Part shown: piece by piece, positions 1 to 12,042 of the stretch
How the letters are laid out: each line of letters opens with the position of its first letter
Position numbering within the stretch: position 1 is the stretch's first letter
Source: Dendrocalamus latiflorus
Taxonomy: Eukaryota; Streptophyta; Magnoliopsida; Poales; Poaceae
Length of the DNA stretch: 64,000 nt
Direction: 5' to 3'
Assembly (NCBI GenBank): GCA_017311315.1
Contig: CM029609.1
Span: 45,147,166-45,211,165, forward strand
Notes under the pieces: model-generated
Told to the model about the DNA's origin: nothing
Database searches by the model: none
What the model saw: only the letters and a program-made list of their open reading frames with translations
Program-made: the position numbers and the translations under genes

Positions 1-1764
1 GTTGTTGTCCTGGGCGTCGTCCCAGTGGTAATATAAGCGGCTATAACGCTGAAGATATAGCATACGGTTTGGAGGCCATGTAAAGGTGGATGGTCTCTAG
101 ATCACTAGTAATAAAGCATTTTGATACACACTTATACTCTGGTTCCAAAAATTCTAGGTCTTAGAGATTTTTAAGTAATTGTATTCAAAAGCACTCTACG
201 CAAAACAAAATAACCCCAGCCTTCCCTTGATTAGCCCTGCATACTACTTAATTGCATTCTGTGTATTGGCTCGCGGAGCACGGGGTCGGAGTGCTCACGC
301 TCGCATTATCAAACCAGATTCTGGAGCCCCGGATCACTATGCTTATGAAGACGCCCCCGCTGCAGAGGAAGGGAACAACGAGGAGAATTAGGGCGTCTCT
401 TGCGTTTTCTTTTGAGTCCTAGGTGGTTAGACTAAGGTATAGTGTGCCTATGGTTATTGCCTTAGCCTAGGTAATAACCATAAGGCACATATTTTACCCC
501 AGTCGCTGCTTGTGGATTATTGGCTTCACTTGGCTTTTGCTTCCGCTGGCATACTTTTGTAATGTAAACATTTGGCCTGGACGGCCCCTATGTAAACTCA
601 TTGCCCGACGTGGCATAATTCAAACCTCTGTTATGTAATATGTGGTTGAATTGTGAATGTCCATGCGATGTATGAAATGATGCAGCAATGTATCTGTGAG
701 CACTATCTACTGATCCAGGGAATAGTGCAGTGGTTTCACAGGAGATTCCAGGTTGAAAAATCTGGGTCTGACAAAGTGCAACTAAGCTCGTCACAGTATT
801 GTAAACATCACTACGTAAATAAGAAACGTAAGCAGTACATGAACAAAAAGTGTACAGTTAGCACTAACGACCCCCAACAGCATCCCTAGCCCCTCCTCTG
901 CCGCTACCCTGGCCCCTTCGTCTCCGCGTCCTCCCATACGGCCGCACTTGGCTGTCCTCCTCTGCGCCGGGTGATGATGCCCTGACAACGTAAGATCATC
1001 AGGAGAACATCGCACACGCCCCTGAGCTGGTGGAGTGGACTGCACCGCCGCCTATGTGGCCACCAATGCACCGATGAGGGCGCTTCCGGAGAGAACCTCC
1101 GGTGGTGTAGCCTAATGTGCAGAGCCCGACGACTGGCTGGGCCAGTCCGAAAAGTACTGGTCCGGGTCGTCCTAGCCTGGGAGACCCCCCATCCCTGGTC
1201 GGGGAAAACAAGACCTGAAATATAAATATCGTTAGTCCGTGAGATAAAGCATTGGGATAAAACCGACAAGAGGCAAAGCGTACCCTCAGTTGGTGCCATC
1301 GCGTTTGGAGGGATGTACGGCACAGAGTACGCCCCCTACATGGGGAAACTGGAGATGTACGAATAACGCGCAAACAGCTGCCATGGCGGTGTATGAGGCT
1401 GTCCCTAGGCTGACCCCTAGCCTCGTCAGGCTGAGGTGGTGTAGGACGTGCCCAAGTAGAACCCCCCACATGGTGCCATGCCGATCGAGGTGGCCCCGGT
1501 GGACGAACCATCTGTGCACCGGGCACAGGCGTGCAGATCTTCGGTAGCCTTGTGCAAGACAACAGGGATACCACACGTCTACACCAGGCCTCTACATGAC
1601 ACCAAGCATTCACCGACTCCTCCTGTGTCACCTCCGCACCACTAGTGGTTCTATTCACCATGGTGCGAGACTCCCTCCAAATAGCAACACCAACGTCAGC
1701 CTGCAAGAAAAACACAAAGCAGTCAATCATTTCAGTGACATTGCCATTACAAAATGTTTAAAAA
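1..1764. other. Left edge: no supported gene
   Basis: I see no convincing protein-coding gene here. Short open frames exist on both strands, but none has a recognisable domain and several overlap on opposite strands. The part next to 1765 may be the degraded, low-complexity C-terminal end of the neighbouring minus-strand mobile-domain pseudogene. The only clear structure is the stem-loop at 444-488. Confidence 0.5.
444..488. repeat. Long imperfect stem-loop
   Basis: The arms at 444-461 and 470-488 pair over about 18 bp with one bulge and one mismatch, around an 8-base loop. The arms read GTGCCTATGG... and ...CCATAAGGCAC. It is too short for a typical MITE with visible target duplications. 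It could be a small foldback element or a precursor-like hairpin; its function is unknown. Confidence 0.55.
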
Positions 1765-3449
1765 TTAGATGTAACATACCACGATGTGAGCGTCCCGCAT
1801 GAGGTGCGCGGGGTACGTGTCTATCGGTGCGGCGACGTGTGTTATGGGCTGGTCAACGACATGTACGAGCCTGGTACATGTCTGAGGCTGGTACCAACGC
1901 AGGTACTCCGCGTAGTGGCTGCTGTCGTAGGGGCGCTCCACGCAGTCATCAAGCGCGCTCTCCCACTGCGTAGTCCACCGGTCCACCCCTACATCTTCAC
2001 CATCCAGTCCAAGCCACGTTTTACTCCCTTTCTAGAGTGCCTGCTCATAGGACTGTTTTGTTAGTACTCATTAAACGAATAGTAAATACAAGGAGATTTA
2101 TGAGAGGCGGTCACTCACGCGTGGACACTCTACGGCACCAGTGGTCCGACTGGTACCAGAACAACCTATCATAGGCCAAACTGGCGCATCACACGCTACA
2201 GCGCGTAGTCCTCGACGAAGATGTCATACACGAGCTTCCGGCACGTCAGCAAGAAAGCCCGGTCGCGCCAGCAGAGCGAGAACAGCCTATCAGGAGCACG
2301 GCTCTGCAATACCATAGGTGAGTACGGTTTCCAGTGCACATTGTTAGCTGTGAGGCAGTCGAACTACTCCACAAAGGGCAGATATGCCCGCGTGACCTGA
2401 ACGTGCACAAACTGTACCTATAAGGAACAACAGCTGTTACGTACGACCATCGTTAATATGAAGGAAATAGCTTATTGTAATACTACTTACCCATCAACGA
2501 CACCAGAGAGAACTCATCGTAGGTCGGTCGACGTCGCCCTCGGGGTACATCTCTGCACCGTACGGACTCATGTCCTCGAACATGGGTCGTCCGAGCCTGA
2601 AGTGCTCGAACGACCACAGCTGCAGTAGCAGCGGACACCTCGCGAGAAGCGAGTTCGCCTTGGTCCTAGTGCACGCGTCGCACAAGCCACGATAGATCGC
2701 GGCAAGTGCGACCGAACCCCAGCTGACCTAGGGGGCCTCGCCATCGGCGATGACCCTAGCATGAGCGATGATGCGTGCGTCAACGGTGTTGCCATGGCTG
2801 GTGGTGAAGAGCACCCAACCAAATAGCCACAGCAAGCATGCCTCTAAGTGCCGCGAGACCTTTTGCTCGTTTGCATCTGGATCCATCCGCTCCACTTGAA
2901 TGCAACCCAAGAAGTTATTAGTACGCAATAGCGGACATGAGAGCATACAGGATCGATTGGAAGGCCAAGCAGCAAGGACACATCCTGTAGAGTAGGCGTC
3001 ATCTTCCCGAATGGGAGGTGAAAAGTGTGTGTCTCCGGCCACCAACGGTCCACCAAAGCCGTCAACAGAGAACGGTCGAACAGAAAGCGTCGTGATCGCT
3101 CCGCGCCATCGTCCCCACCAGCAGGCAAGGTCGATCCGTCCTCATCGGTGGCCTGCACCATCCGGGTAAGAGGGAGTAGCCCAGCATACCGCAGCCTGCG
3201 AAGCTAGTAAAGGTCAGCACGGAACCTACTAATGGCAACAGTACAATGCTGGAGGAGTGTGCACCTGACTGTCCAGCGGGGGTCTAGTCTCCAGGTGACT
3301 CGAGGTGTGCGTGTCTGGATCACTCCCAAGTCAGCTGGCTCCTCCGCGTTCCCTGTAGGCGGGACACAACGGGAAGCGCGATGCAGCCAGTCAATGTGCT
3401 CGTCCAACAGGCCGTAAGGCCAGTCCAATCCATGAAGATCATGAGCCAT
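1765..3449 (-). pseudogene. Plant mobile domain (PMD, aminotransferase-like) pseudogene
   Basis: Read on the minus strand, pieces in order match the PMD family found in grass MULE and Ty3 elements. They include IDWLHRASRCVPPTG near 3390, the core LVDRWWPETHTFHLPFG near 3040, and LLLGLPID just after it. A segment around 2850-2730 carries HLEACLLWLFGWVLFT, then CDACTRTKANS near 2680 and LRWYQPQT near 1900. The frame is interrupted by in-frame TAG codons at 3206-3204 and 2730-2728, and by a frameshift near 2950. No intact protein is possible. It lies downstream of, and in the same orientation as, the MULE transposase. The two were probably parts of one transposon gene or of adjacent genes. Family membership is by recall; the breaks are directly visible. 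Confidence 0.8.
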
Positions 3450-3658
3450 ACTTGCAAAATGAATTCAAGTTAGCATTTATACGAAACCAAAAAACATCGC
3501 ATGTAAAGCAACAGTAAGTAGAACTTGTAAGTAAACAAACAAAACAATACTAGGCTACCAGCACAACTCCAACTATATTATTGAAAAGGGAAAGTAACAT
3601 AGCAATTGTACAAACGGTACATGCAATGTACGATACATTTAGTATGACATTACGCACG

Positions 3659-6386
3659 TCAAAAGTGCCAACTACCAAAGTACAATTTACAATGAAAATT
3701 TATTTGTATTCTCCAACAACTGTTAGTACAAACTGTGCCGCTCTGCCTATTGATCAGCACATGCCTTGCATGTCTAGCTGTGTGCCCCTCCTGACCGCAT
3801 CGCCCACAAGGTGCACCAGATGCTCCGGCTTGCGCTTCGTCCATATCATTTATAATACGCCAGCTCTGTCGCCGACCCTTCCTACCCTTTAGCATGTCAA
3901 CATTTGGAATCCAGGTCCTCCCTGCAATATCTAAGGTGATGAAGTTCCCCACAACTCTAAACCCCCTGAGCTCCCCACACCATGTATGCACTACCCTCTC
4001 TTTGAAGAAGTACTCTGACATGAAGTTCGAAGGATCCATGCCCACAGTCCCACATGCAGCGAGGACATGAGAGCATGGCTTGTGTAATAGCTTCAACTTA
4101 TTGCACGCATAACTAGGTTCATTTAGATGATCTCTAAGGCATACCTCGTGGGTACAAGGGAACGTGCCATCCCAATCCGGCTCTATCACGGAGTACCATG
4201 TCGAAACGATACTCCCTGTTGCCTATGACGTGCACTGTGTACAATTGGTCCTTCTGTGCCTTCATCTCCATGTATGCCATAATTTTAGATGAGTACACTG
4301 CTCGAGGGTTGGCCGCATGAAGTGTGGCATTCGTGCCTCTCCCTGAAGTAGCCGATTGTGTTGTGCAGAACGCCTTCCACGATGGCGACGAGGGGCTGAG
4401 AACGAAGGCCCCTGAGAACCCAATTGTATACCTCTACAAGGTTAGTTGTCATTATGCCATACCTTGCGTTGTCCGTGTCGTTCAACAAAGACCACTTCTT
4501 CAATGGTTCTCCTTCGATCCATTGCGAGAAGCACTTGATGTTCCGTGAGCTCCTCCTCCTCGGACCAGCTGGGTTAGGCTCATCGAGTGCTGCCAGGCAT
4601 TCCGATTGTGTTGCCCCAGGCATGACCGGCCCTTTGCTCCTCTCGTCGACGTGTTTCCTGCTGTGCTCGTTCAACAATGCCTACAAAGCATCAAATTTTC
4701 TCTGCTGGTTCTGCATAGCAAGTCTCTTGAATAGCTTCATCAATGATTGTTTTGGGAACTGCTTGAAAAAGTTCGCCCCTAGGAGACAAATGCACCATCT
4801 ATTCCTCATATGCAGCCAACAAAAGGGCTCCTCGAGATTTTTCTGAAGTTTTCTTATGGCATTTACAATCCCGATGTGGCGATCATGAATTACGCACACA
4901 CCAGGATGAGCGCTGACAATTCCAACCCTCACATGTCTGAGAAACCACAACCAGTTTTCATAATTCTCACTTTCCACGAATGTGATGGCTAGCAGCAATA
5001 TTTGGTTATTGCCGTCAATGCCTATGGTTGTTAGGATCTGGCCCTTGTATTTGCCGGTCAAAAAGGTTTCATCAATTGAGATCACTTGCAGTATGTGCCT
5101 GAATGCCTCAATGCACGCACCAAATGCTAAGAAGGCCCTCTGCAACACTGCATAACCTAGCGGTCTTGTGGAAGGCTTGTCCTTCACAACGATATACGTG
5201 TCCAGGTTCCTGTCCTGCAACACCTTAAGCATACGAGAAAGATTATCGTACGCTGCCTTGAAAGACCCGAACTATTTTTCCAACGCCTTCTGCTTCGCAC
5301 GCCATGCCTTCGTGTAGCTAAACTTATACTTGAATTTCTTCTCGATAGCTACCACGATGTGTGTGGCCTCCATGTCTTTCTTCTTCACTATCTCTCCATA
5401 CATCAAATTGGCTATAAAGACGGACGTTAGGTTGCGATGTCTCGCCAAAACACTACTGAGAATGTAAGAGTGCGGCTCCACCTTCGAAACAATCTAGTGA
5501 GTCTCATACTTGGGTCTACGTGCATGCACCCTCCAAGGACAACCGGCCTGCTCGCACTTCACGGTGTATTGCTCCTGGCTAGATTTCATGAGCCGAAAAG
5601 TCTGTTGCATAGAAAGGGCCCACAGCTTGATGGCACCTACAGCGATGCCTTGTTAGTAAGCATTGAATGCAACCGAGCATCTGTTCTATAATACTCTTAT
5701 GGTGATTCGTGCTCGTCATGTGCGGAAACACCCTTAGCATCAAACTGGTTCCACTCCTGCGGAACGGGAGCTTCATCCTCATCCGAACTGTCCTCGTCGT
5801 CCTCCTGTACAGCTTCTTCTTCAGCCTATGTCATTTGGTCATCGTACTCCATCTGCTGCACTATGTACTCAATATGCTCCCCTTCATCAGCTTGTCCTGT
5901 TCCCTCACCATGGTGTGACCATTCTACCGCTCCTCCATGTACTGCATTGGCCTCGTCACGAGCATCTTCCTTCTCTTCGCCAACATGCGGGCCGCCCGAG
6001 CTGCTCGCACCTCCCGGATAATGGTCATACACACGACCTTGCACAGCTTATAACATGTATGGTTGCACAAGCATCACACACTCGTATCCACTGCATCAAC
6101 ACCCTTGCACAAACCCCTTCCACGCAACAGTGCGCATCAATGTTCTCAACTCACATCTGATGTCTGTGGAAGACCGGCTCCAAAGCCCTTGTATGACAAC
6201 GCTGCATACCTCGGGGTCCAATGAAAAACTATGGGTAAGCCAATGCATCACATCTGAAATTCGAGCATTCTCGCCGTCCAGGTATACCAAAGTGGCTTGC
6301 ACAAAACCACTCAAATCCACACCATTCGGACCTTCACGAACGGTTCCAGCACCGTAATGCACTCTTAATGTAATAGGTATCGGCAT
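3659..6386 (-). pseudogene. Mutator-like (MULE) transposase pseudogene
   Basis: The likely start is the Met at 6386-6384, followed by PITLRVHYG and LWSRSSTDIRCEL, an N-terminal module seen in grass MULE proteins. Next come an acidic linker (6044-5700) and the DNA-binding part with YKFSYTKAWRAKQKAL (5330-5280). The MULE catalytic core has SIDETFLTGKYKGQ (first Asp), VIHDRHIGIVNAI (second Asp) and WLHMRNRWC. A SWIM zinc finger (CxC with CSHVLAAC, 4090-4050) and a CCHC knuckle (CGRCGQEGH, 3790-3760) end the protein. Two same-frame TAG codons interrupt it, at 5274-5272 and 4683-4681. Frameshifts lie near 4320 and 4190, and the linker is also broken. The element can no longer encode transposase. 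Its terminal inverted repeats were not located. Confidence 0.88.
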
Positions 6387-6396
6387 TGCTGATGTC

Positions 6397-6510
<114 letters not shown>

Positions 6511-7188
6511 TCAATTTTACAACATGTCAAATCGCATCGCACACTACGAAAGTATTTCGCTTGTCATAAACAATTGCACTAACCTCGTAGTATTAACTTC
6601 CTATTAGCAGCCCGCGCACCGACGCCGCAGTTTTCTCGCTACTCGAGCTGTCCCCTACTGCAAATAATTCCTTATGGTTTCGACAATTTACATGGCATAT
6701 CGATTTAAATGTCTATATACCAGTTACAATGGTACACACGTTTTTCCAACGTACTAGTACACATGTTTTTCCAACGTACTAACGATATTACATTCATTCA
6801 TATTTAATTATAAATATTACGTATTATTGTTTTTTACAAAGAAAATTATGAAATTCTAACATAAATATTGACTGAATTTTGTAATACCTACAACTTTCTA
6901 CGAACAATTAATTTGTACGTAACGTTGACTGAATTTTCTACAACTACAATTTTGTACGCATACCAATTTGCTAACGATGCTAATTTTGTAAAACTATATT
7001 CGCTAAATTATACACAACTATATGTTACTACGGTTGCTAATTTCCTAAAACTATATTAACTGAATTTTCTATACCAAAAATTAAACTATTTCTATCTACA
7101 TCTACAATTTTCTACTAACACTAACAGTAAATAATATATCTACTGCATATACAACATTTCAAATACAAGAAAAAAATTACCTAGGGCT

Positions 7189-7258
7189 GCTTCTTCCTCT
7201 CCTCCCCTCCCTCTCCTTTTCTCTCCTCTCTTTTCTTTCCTCCCCTCCTCTCCTCCGT
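7189..7258. repeat. Polypyrimidine tract
   Basis: About 70 bases are almost entirely C and T, built of CTCC, CCTC and CTTT units. A tract like this can adopt triplex (H-DNA) structure. No gene runs through it. Confidence 0.8.
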
Positions 7259-7340
7259 TGTCTCCTTTTCTTCGCCCTCTCTTTTGTTCTGTTCTGTGAT
7301 TCTGTTAATGGCGCAGTCAAGCGCTTTTCTTTTATCTCCG

Positions 7341-7490
7341 CTTCCAGTCGCCCAACCGTTGGGCGATGGCAATTGCAATCGCCCGACTATTCGGTGACTG
7401 CAATAATTCGTCCAACAGCCGGCGGATTGCTTGCGTGTCGCTTGGCCATTGGGCGATAAACTCCAATCGTCCAACGGTTAGGCGACTAGA
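7341..7490. repeat. Cluster of imperfect palindromes
   Basis: About five degenerate copies of a 19-20 bp palindrome built from TCGCCCAAC and GTTGGGCGA arms sit in 150 bp. The best copy is TCGCCCAACCGTTGGGCGA at 7348-7366, perfect apart from its central base. Others lie near 7379, 7408, 7439 and 7467. They may be subterminal repeats of a decayed transposon or a protein-binding array; neither can be decided from sequence. Confidence 0.65.
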
Positions 7491-8968
7491 GCCTATTTCT
7501 ATAAAAAAAATGTGGGCGCGGATATATTTCTATTATTTCAAATAAAAAAGATTATTCGTAAAAAAATTCTTAGTTTAGCAATGCCAGTGAAAGTTACTTT
7601 CATTTCTAGGAGAACATCCTAAAGATAATAGAATATCAAAACATTTACATGTTCTTGATAACTATATGACAAGAAAAGGCTGATGCTCAAAAAGAGGATG
7701 GTCAACAAGAGTCACCGTAAACAATGATTGTCTTTTTATTGACAGCAACATAAGCTGATTGCTAATTAGTCACACTAACAATAATTAGTTCTGTTATATA
7801 CACAAGCCAATTTTCTTGTAAATTTGATACTTCCTGATAAAACAATCATTGATAGGTAAGTAAATAAAAGCTTTCAATAACATGCCAAGCCTAGCCTAGT
7901 AGATCCATACCATGTGTAAAATAAGGATGATATCACATGTGAATGATTGTGTCTTGACAAAACTAAACTGCTTTGTAATTCCACTCCGGAGTACAACATA
8001 AAACCAGGAACACAAAGGCCTGCTGAGTTAAAGCATATCATCATTCATGGATTTCAGAAATGACGGCACATTTACCTTACAGTTTTAGGTAAAACTAGAT
8101 GTGCATGAGTCTATGAATCTAGATAAAAGATATAAGGTGAAGAAGTCACCAATGGATTGACCAAACAGTTTCCAAGCCATACACAACATGCACCAAAAGT
8201 GGTCCAAACAATTGGAGTACTGGCATTAGCCCTCTTTTAACCTCTTCGGCCTCACCATAGATATTGTTGTCGCATCTTGACAAAAAAAAACGGCTTTACT
8301 TGGTCACAAAAAATAGTTTGGCCAAAGCAACTAGTACATAACTCTATGATTGTACATACCATTATTCATTGTAATGGTGTAGCCTGATCTGGCAAATTAG
8401 GGATAAGAAAAGGAGAAAACTTACTTTTACATGGATACTTACAGGATCTAAACAAATGGCGGAGTTTCTGGCTGAAGATTTCGAAATTCTTCCATGCTTA
8501 TATTTTCACATGCATGGGTAACATAAACCAAAAAGGATTTATGCACATAATGCTTCTCACCTCCTTGCTTGCAGTGATTTTTCGGATAGTCTCTCATGCA
8601 TATGCAATGCAATGCCATTCCATAGGAAAATTGATGTTGTGTGCTTTCGACAGAATTTCCACACAGAAAAGCATTTTTGAGAAAGTCTACTTTTCCCTAT
8701 GATGCTGACATATTTGCAACAAAATGCCAATGCTATATCTCACAAATCAAGATGATAATCTCAAGTAGCCACAAAGTTGAAAAGGCAAACTTGCTTACTG
8801 CACAAGTGGGCCAGTGTCTTCAACTTTAGAAGCTGCTTTCTTACAATTTAAAAGTAACACATCTCTGCTCAATCTTCCGCTCCATTCATTCAAGGCACTC
8901 CTTTAAGATAAATTCACTGCATCCTTCCTCCTCCACATTGCAAACCTCCAAGCTTCTCCCCTTCCAAC

Positions 8969-9415
8969 ATGCAACACATTGCATACCACTCTAGCATGGA
9001 CTTCACCAGTTTTTTCCAGTCACAAAACTATCCTCACATGCATGATTTCAATTTGTTGGACATCGTAGGTCCATACAGCTGCAATGGCAATACCACCATC
9101 AGTTCAGTGCCTGCGGTGGCAGCGAACAATCAAGCGTGGCATAACAATGATGAGAGGAAGAAGAGGAGGTTAGCATCGAACCGTGAGTCCGCAAGGAGGT
9201 CGCGCGTGAGGAAGCAGAGGCGCTTGGACGAACTGTCGTCACGGGTTGCGCAGCTTCGAGGTACGAATCAGAGGCTTCTTGTTGAGCTCAACCACATGAT
9301 CAGTAAGCATGCTCGCATAGTCCATGAGAACGCCAAGCTCAGAGAAGAAGCTTCTGACCTGCAGAAAAGGCTCGATGAGATGGAAGCGGAAAGCACAATA
9401 TCATGGCTCGTATAG
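8969..9415 (+). CDS. Group S-type bZIP transcription factor
   Basis: This single-exon gene encodes 148 residues starting at ATG 8969. The N-terminal 55 residues are unstructured. The basic region at 62-85 is rich in Arg and Lys and carries the invariant N-x7-R (Asn71, Arg79) in SNRESARRSR. The zipper follows with heptad positions Leu89, Leu96, Leu103, Met110, Ile117, Leu124 and Leu131. Lack of introns, the short length and the long zipper fit group S bZIPs, close to the bZIP43 and OCSBF-1-like proteins of grasses. Such proteins bind ACGT-core sites as homo- or heterodimers in the nucleus, in stress, sugar and developmental signalling. I see no sucrose-control upstream frame, which argues against subgroup S1. 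No lesions are visible and the gene looks functional. Confidence 0.93.
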   Translation: MQHIAYHSSMDFTSFFQSQNYPHMHDFNLLDIVGPYSCNGNTTISSVPAVAANNQAWHNNDERKKRRLASNRESARRSRVRKQRRLDELSSRVAQLRGTNQRLLVELNHMISKHARIVHENAKLREEASDLQKRLDEMEAESTISWLV

Positions 9416-10959
9416 ATATTAGAATATTAGATCCTAATTTGGTGATTATCTTTCTTCCATTGTGCATAGGGAGCATATGTACGCAGGAGATTACTTGTTC
9501 TATTTGTGTTCTTTCCTCGAATCTTTTCTTCAACTAATACGAATGGGTACTTATGGAGTTCTAGTGGAAACACAACATGCATGCTTTTCGTCTGACCATT
9601 TCATTCATACTACGTCAACTGTGAAGGAAGTCCTAAACAATACTTTTTCTGGGCATCATTGGCTGGTACTTTCTCCATACAGTAAGCACTGCTATTTGTT
9701 AACGACATCTGTTAAAAAATTAGTGCTACTAAAAGTCTCCGATAGGAGCTGATTGGGCTCACCTGTCAGATAAAGATCCAATTTTGCATCAATTGCTCAG
9801 TGTGCATAGTTGATCTGTTTAGCATAATTGCTGTTTGCTTTTAACAATGAACAACTACACATTACTGAGACAATGGTAAGAAGTCTGCTCCCCGGCCCCC
9901 TTCACAAGTACTATCTAGCTGAACTCGAATAGAGAGGGAAGTGGTGATATAGGAGAGAGGGGGGATCACATCTGAATATGTGGCCTAATTACTAAACCCA
10001 GATATCAAATTGGTCTAGAAAACATAAAAATACTGTTAATAGTTAACATCATGAGCCCAGTTTCTTCCCAGGGAAAATGAGCACCTTTGTGTAGCCATGG
10101 CTACAAAAAGAAGCCTAATCACCCACCGAGAATCAAATTTCGCAGCTAATGCTTAACAGTACTATCTTGGTTAATCTGATAAAAGTTGCCTGCTACAAAA
10201 TCACTCAACCTGAAATCCTGCACAGGCCCAACCGTACGATCATGCTTCTCAATTCAAACAAACGAATGCTCCATGGTCTACTCTAGATAGAACTCTGAAA
10301 CGGATGGTCTAGACTCTAGATAGAGCTCTGAAGTGTAAGGAACAGGTGTTTGTTACCTCCCGCAGAGACGCAGGCCACCGTTTCCGCCGCCGGCACCGCC
10401 AATCCGGCGTGGCGTGGGCCCAGGAAAAGCGCCGCCTTGTCGCAGGGCATCGTGGGCGCGTGAATCTTGACGCCGTTAACTGTGGGCCTTCACGACTGGA
10501 ACAAGGCAAGAAATCCAGTAAAGGGCTGAAGACGCTCCCGGTGTGGGCCCATATGGCCCAATTCAGCCCAAGATACCTCCGTAGCTCCATCACCATGGCA
10601 GCAGCTCCGTCGCACCGGAAGACGATACTCCAGCAGTAGCGGCGATTCCCGGTGGTTCGTCAACCTGGTCATGGACGACCGCATCCTCCGCACATTCGCC
10701 CTCCGTCGCATCGACATTGCCGGCCTCTTCCACCCAGAGCCCTTCTACGGAGCGACTTTTATGGTGAACTGATACACACAAATACAATCGTTGTTGGTTT
10801 ACTAGACTTGAGAACGAGATGACAAAGCTAATAACAAAACTGAACACAAAAGGAACTGAGGCACAAAATTAAAATACTAACTGCTCGCACATTTTCTATG
10901 TTTTTCTCTGTTATTCTCTCTCTGACAACTATCTGTGATCCGGTTCTACCGGCCTCATC
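9416..10959. other. Intergenic region after bZIP
   Basis: The first few hundred bases are probably the bZIP 3' UTR. From 10346 to 10780 the sequence becomes GC-rich, with open frames on both strands and no domain I recognise. A plus-strand stretch near 10665-10768 has exon-like composition, but without a start or splice sites I cannot call a gene. A short direct duplication of a TCTAGATAGA-containing unit lies near 10275-10335. Confidence 0.45.
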
Positions 10960-11450
10960 TTCCTACGACTCCTGCGCACGTCGCGCACTGACGTTCGACC
11001 ACAGCGCCACAACCACGCACATGCGCTATGACCATGGTGCTACAATAACACACAGACTTTGAGTCCTCTGAGCACGGCACTTCGACTACACAGGTCTTTC
11101 GAGCACCGAACACAGCACTTTGACCACACAGGTCTTCCGAGTACCGACCGCTTCGATAGTCCTCCGATTGCTACAGTACTTGTCCCGAGTATAGTGTCCA
11201 TAGTACTCCTAGTATGACGTCCACAATACAACTCTGAGTTTGATGTCTACAGTACTCCCAGATTATTGCGTCCACAGTACTCTTCCGAATATGACGTCCA
11301 CAGTACTTCGAGTATACGTTTACAGTATTCCTCTGAGTATAACGTCTACAGTATTCTCAGAGTATGACGCCCACAGAACTCCTCCAGAATGACGCTACAG
11401 TACTTATGACTACGACTTTTACAGGTACTCAACACATAGTACTCGATACA
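10960..11450. repeat. Degenerate tandem array (CCACAGTACT-type units)
   Basis: From about 11150 a degenerate unit of roughly 25 bp recurs about ten times. Its core reads GTCCACAGTACTCC followed by GAGTATGAC. To its left (10960-11150) are units with GACCACAGC, GACTACACAGGTC and GACCACACAGGTC. These resemble the array at 62690-63400. There is no coding content. Confidence 0.7.
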
Positions 11451-12042
11451 AATAACTATACAGTATTTAACACACGAGTAAAATATATATGCAACAAGAT
11501 TAACTAAATAAGGTGCAGGTGCAGGTTCGCCGATGGAGGTGGAGGACGCCCCCCTGCCTAGCCCGGCCACGAGCTTCTCCCCGCCGACCGCGGAGAGCTG
11601 GACGACCGCGGAGAGCTGGACCAGCAGCAGCATGGAGTTCCGGCTCCTCGGGCGCCGCAAGATGATAGGCTGCGTCTGCCGGTTCGTGGTCCTCACCGCC
11701 GTCGAGATGGTGCACTGCGTCTGCTGCTGCGGAATGGCCGGCGGAAACGTTACATGCTCCCAAACCACGTCGTCGAATGGGTTCTTTATTATTACCGAGC
11801 TTGCAAGACACTAGGATTACTGTGTGACATGATGCAATGCAAGTAGATGGAAAGACTATTTTGAGTTTAAATTTGAAATGAGTAGATCAAGCTACGAAGT
11901 GAGCTGTGAGCCAGTGAGAGTGAAACATCTCATGGCGTATCATATAATCACAGTTTACTGCGTGATGAATTGTTGAATGCTGATAAATTCTAGCTGCTGG
12001 TTAGTGACGTTAGTCATCAGATGATCATCTACTGCCGCTGCA

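Larger units (their letters stand above)
6607..8960. other. AT-rich intergenic DNA
   Basis: No gene is supported. The stretch is AT-rich and includes the pyrimidine tract at 7189-7258 and the palindrome cluster at 7341-7490. The last few hundred bases before 8969 are the promoter and leader of the bZIP gene. I saw no clear TATA box close to that start, and no short upstream frame resembling the sucrose-control peptide of group S1 bZIP genes. Confidence 0.5.

Noticed and set aside
10309..10847. Possible small gene in a GC-rich block
   Set aside because: Open frames overlap on both strands, no splice-consistent model or known domain was found, and part of one frame depends on a non-ATG start.
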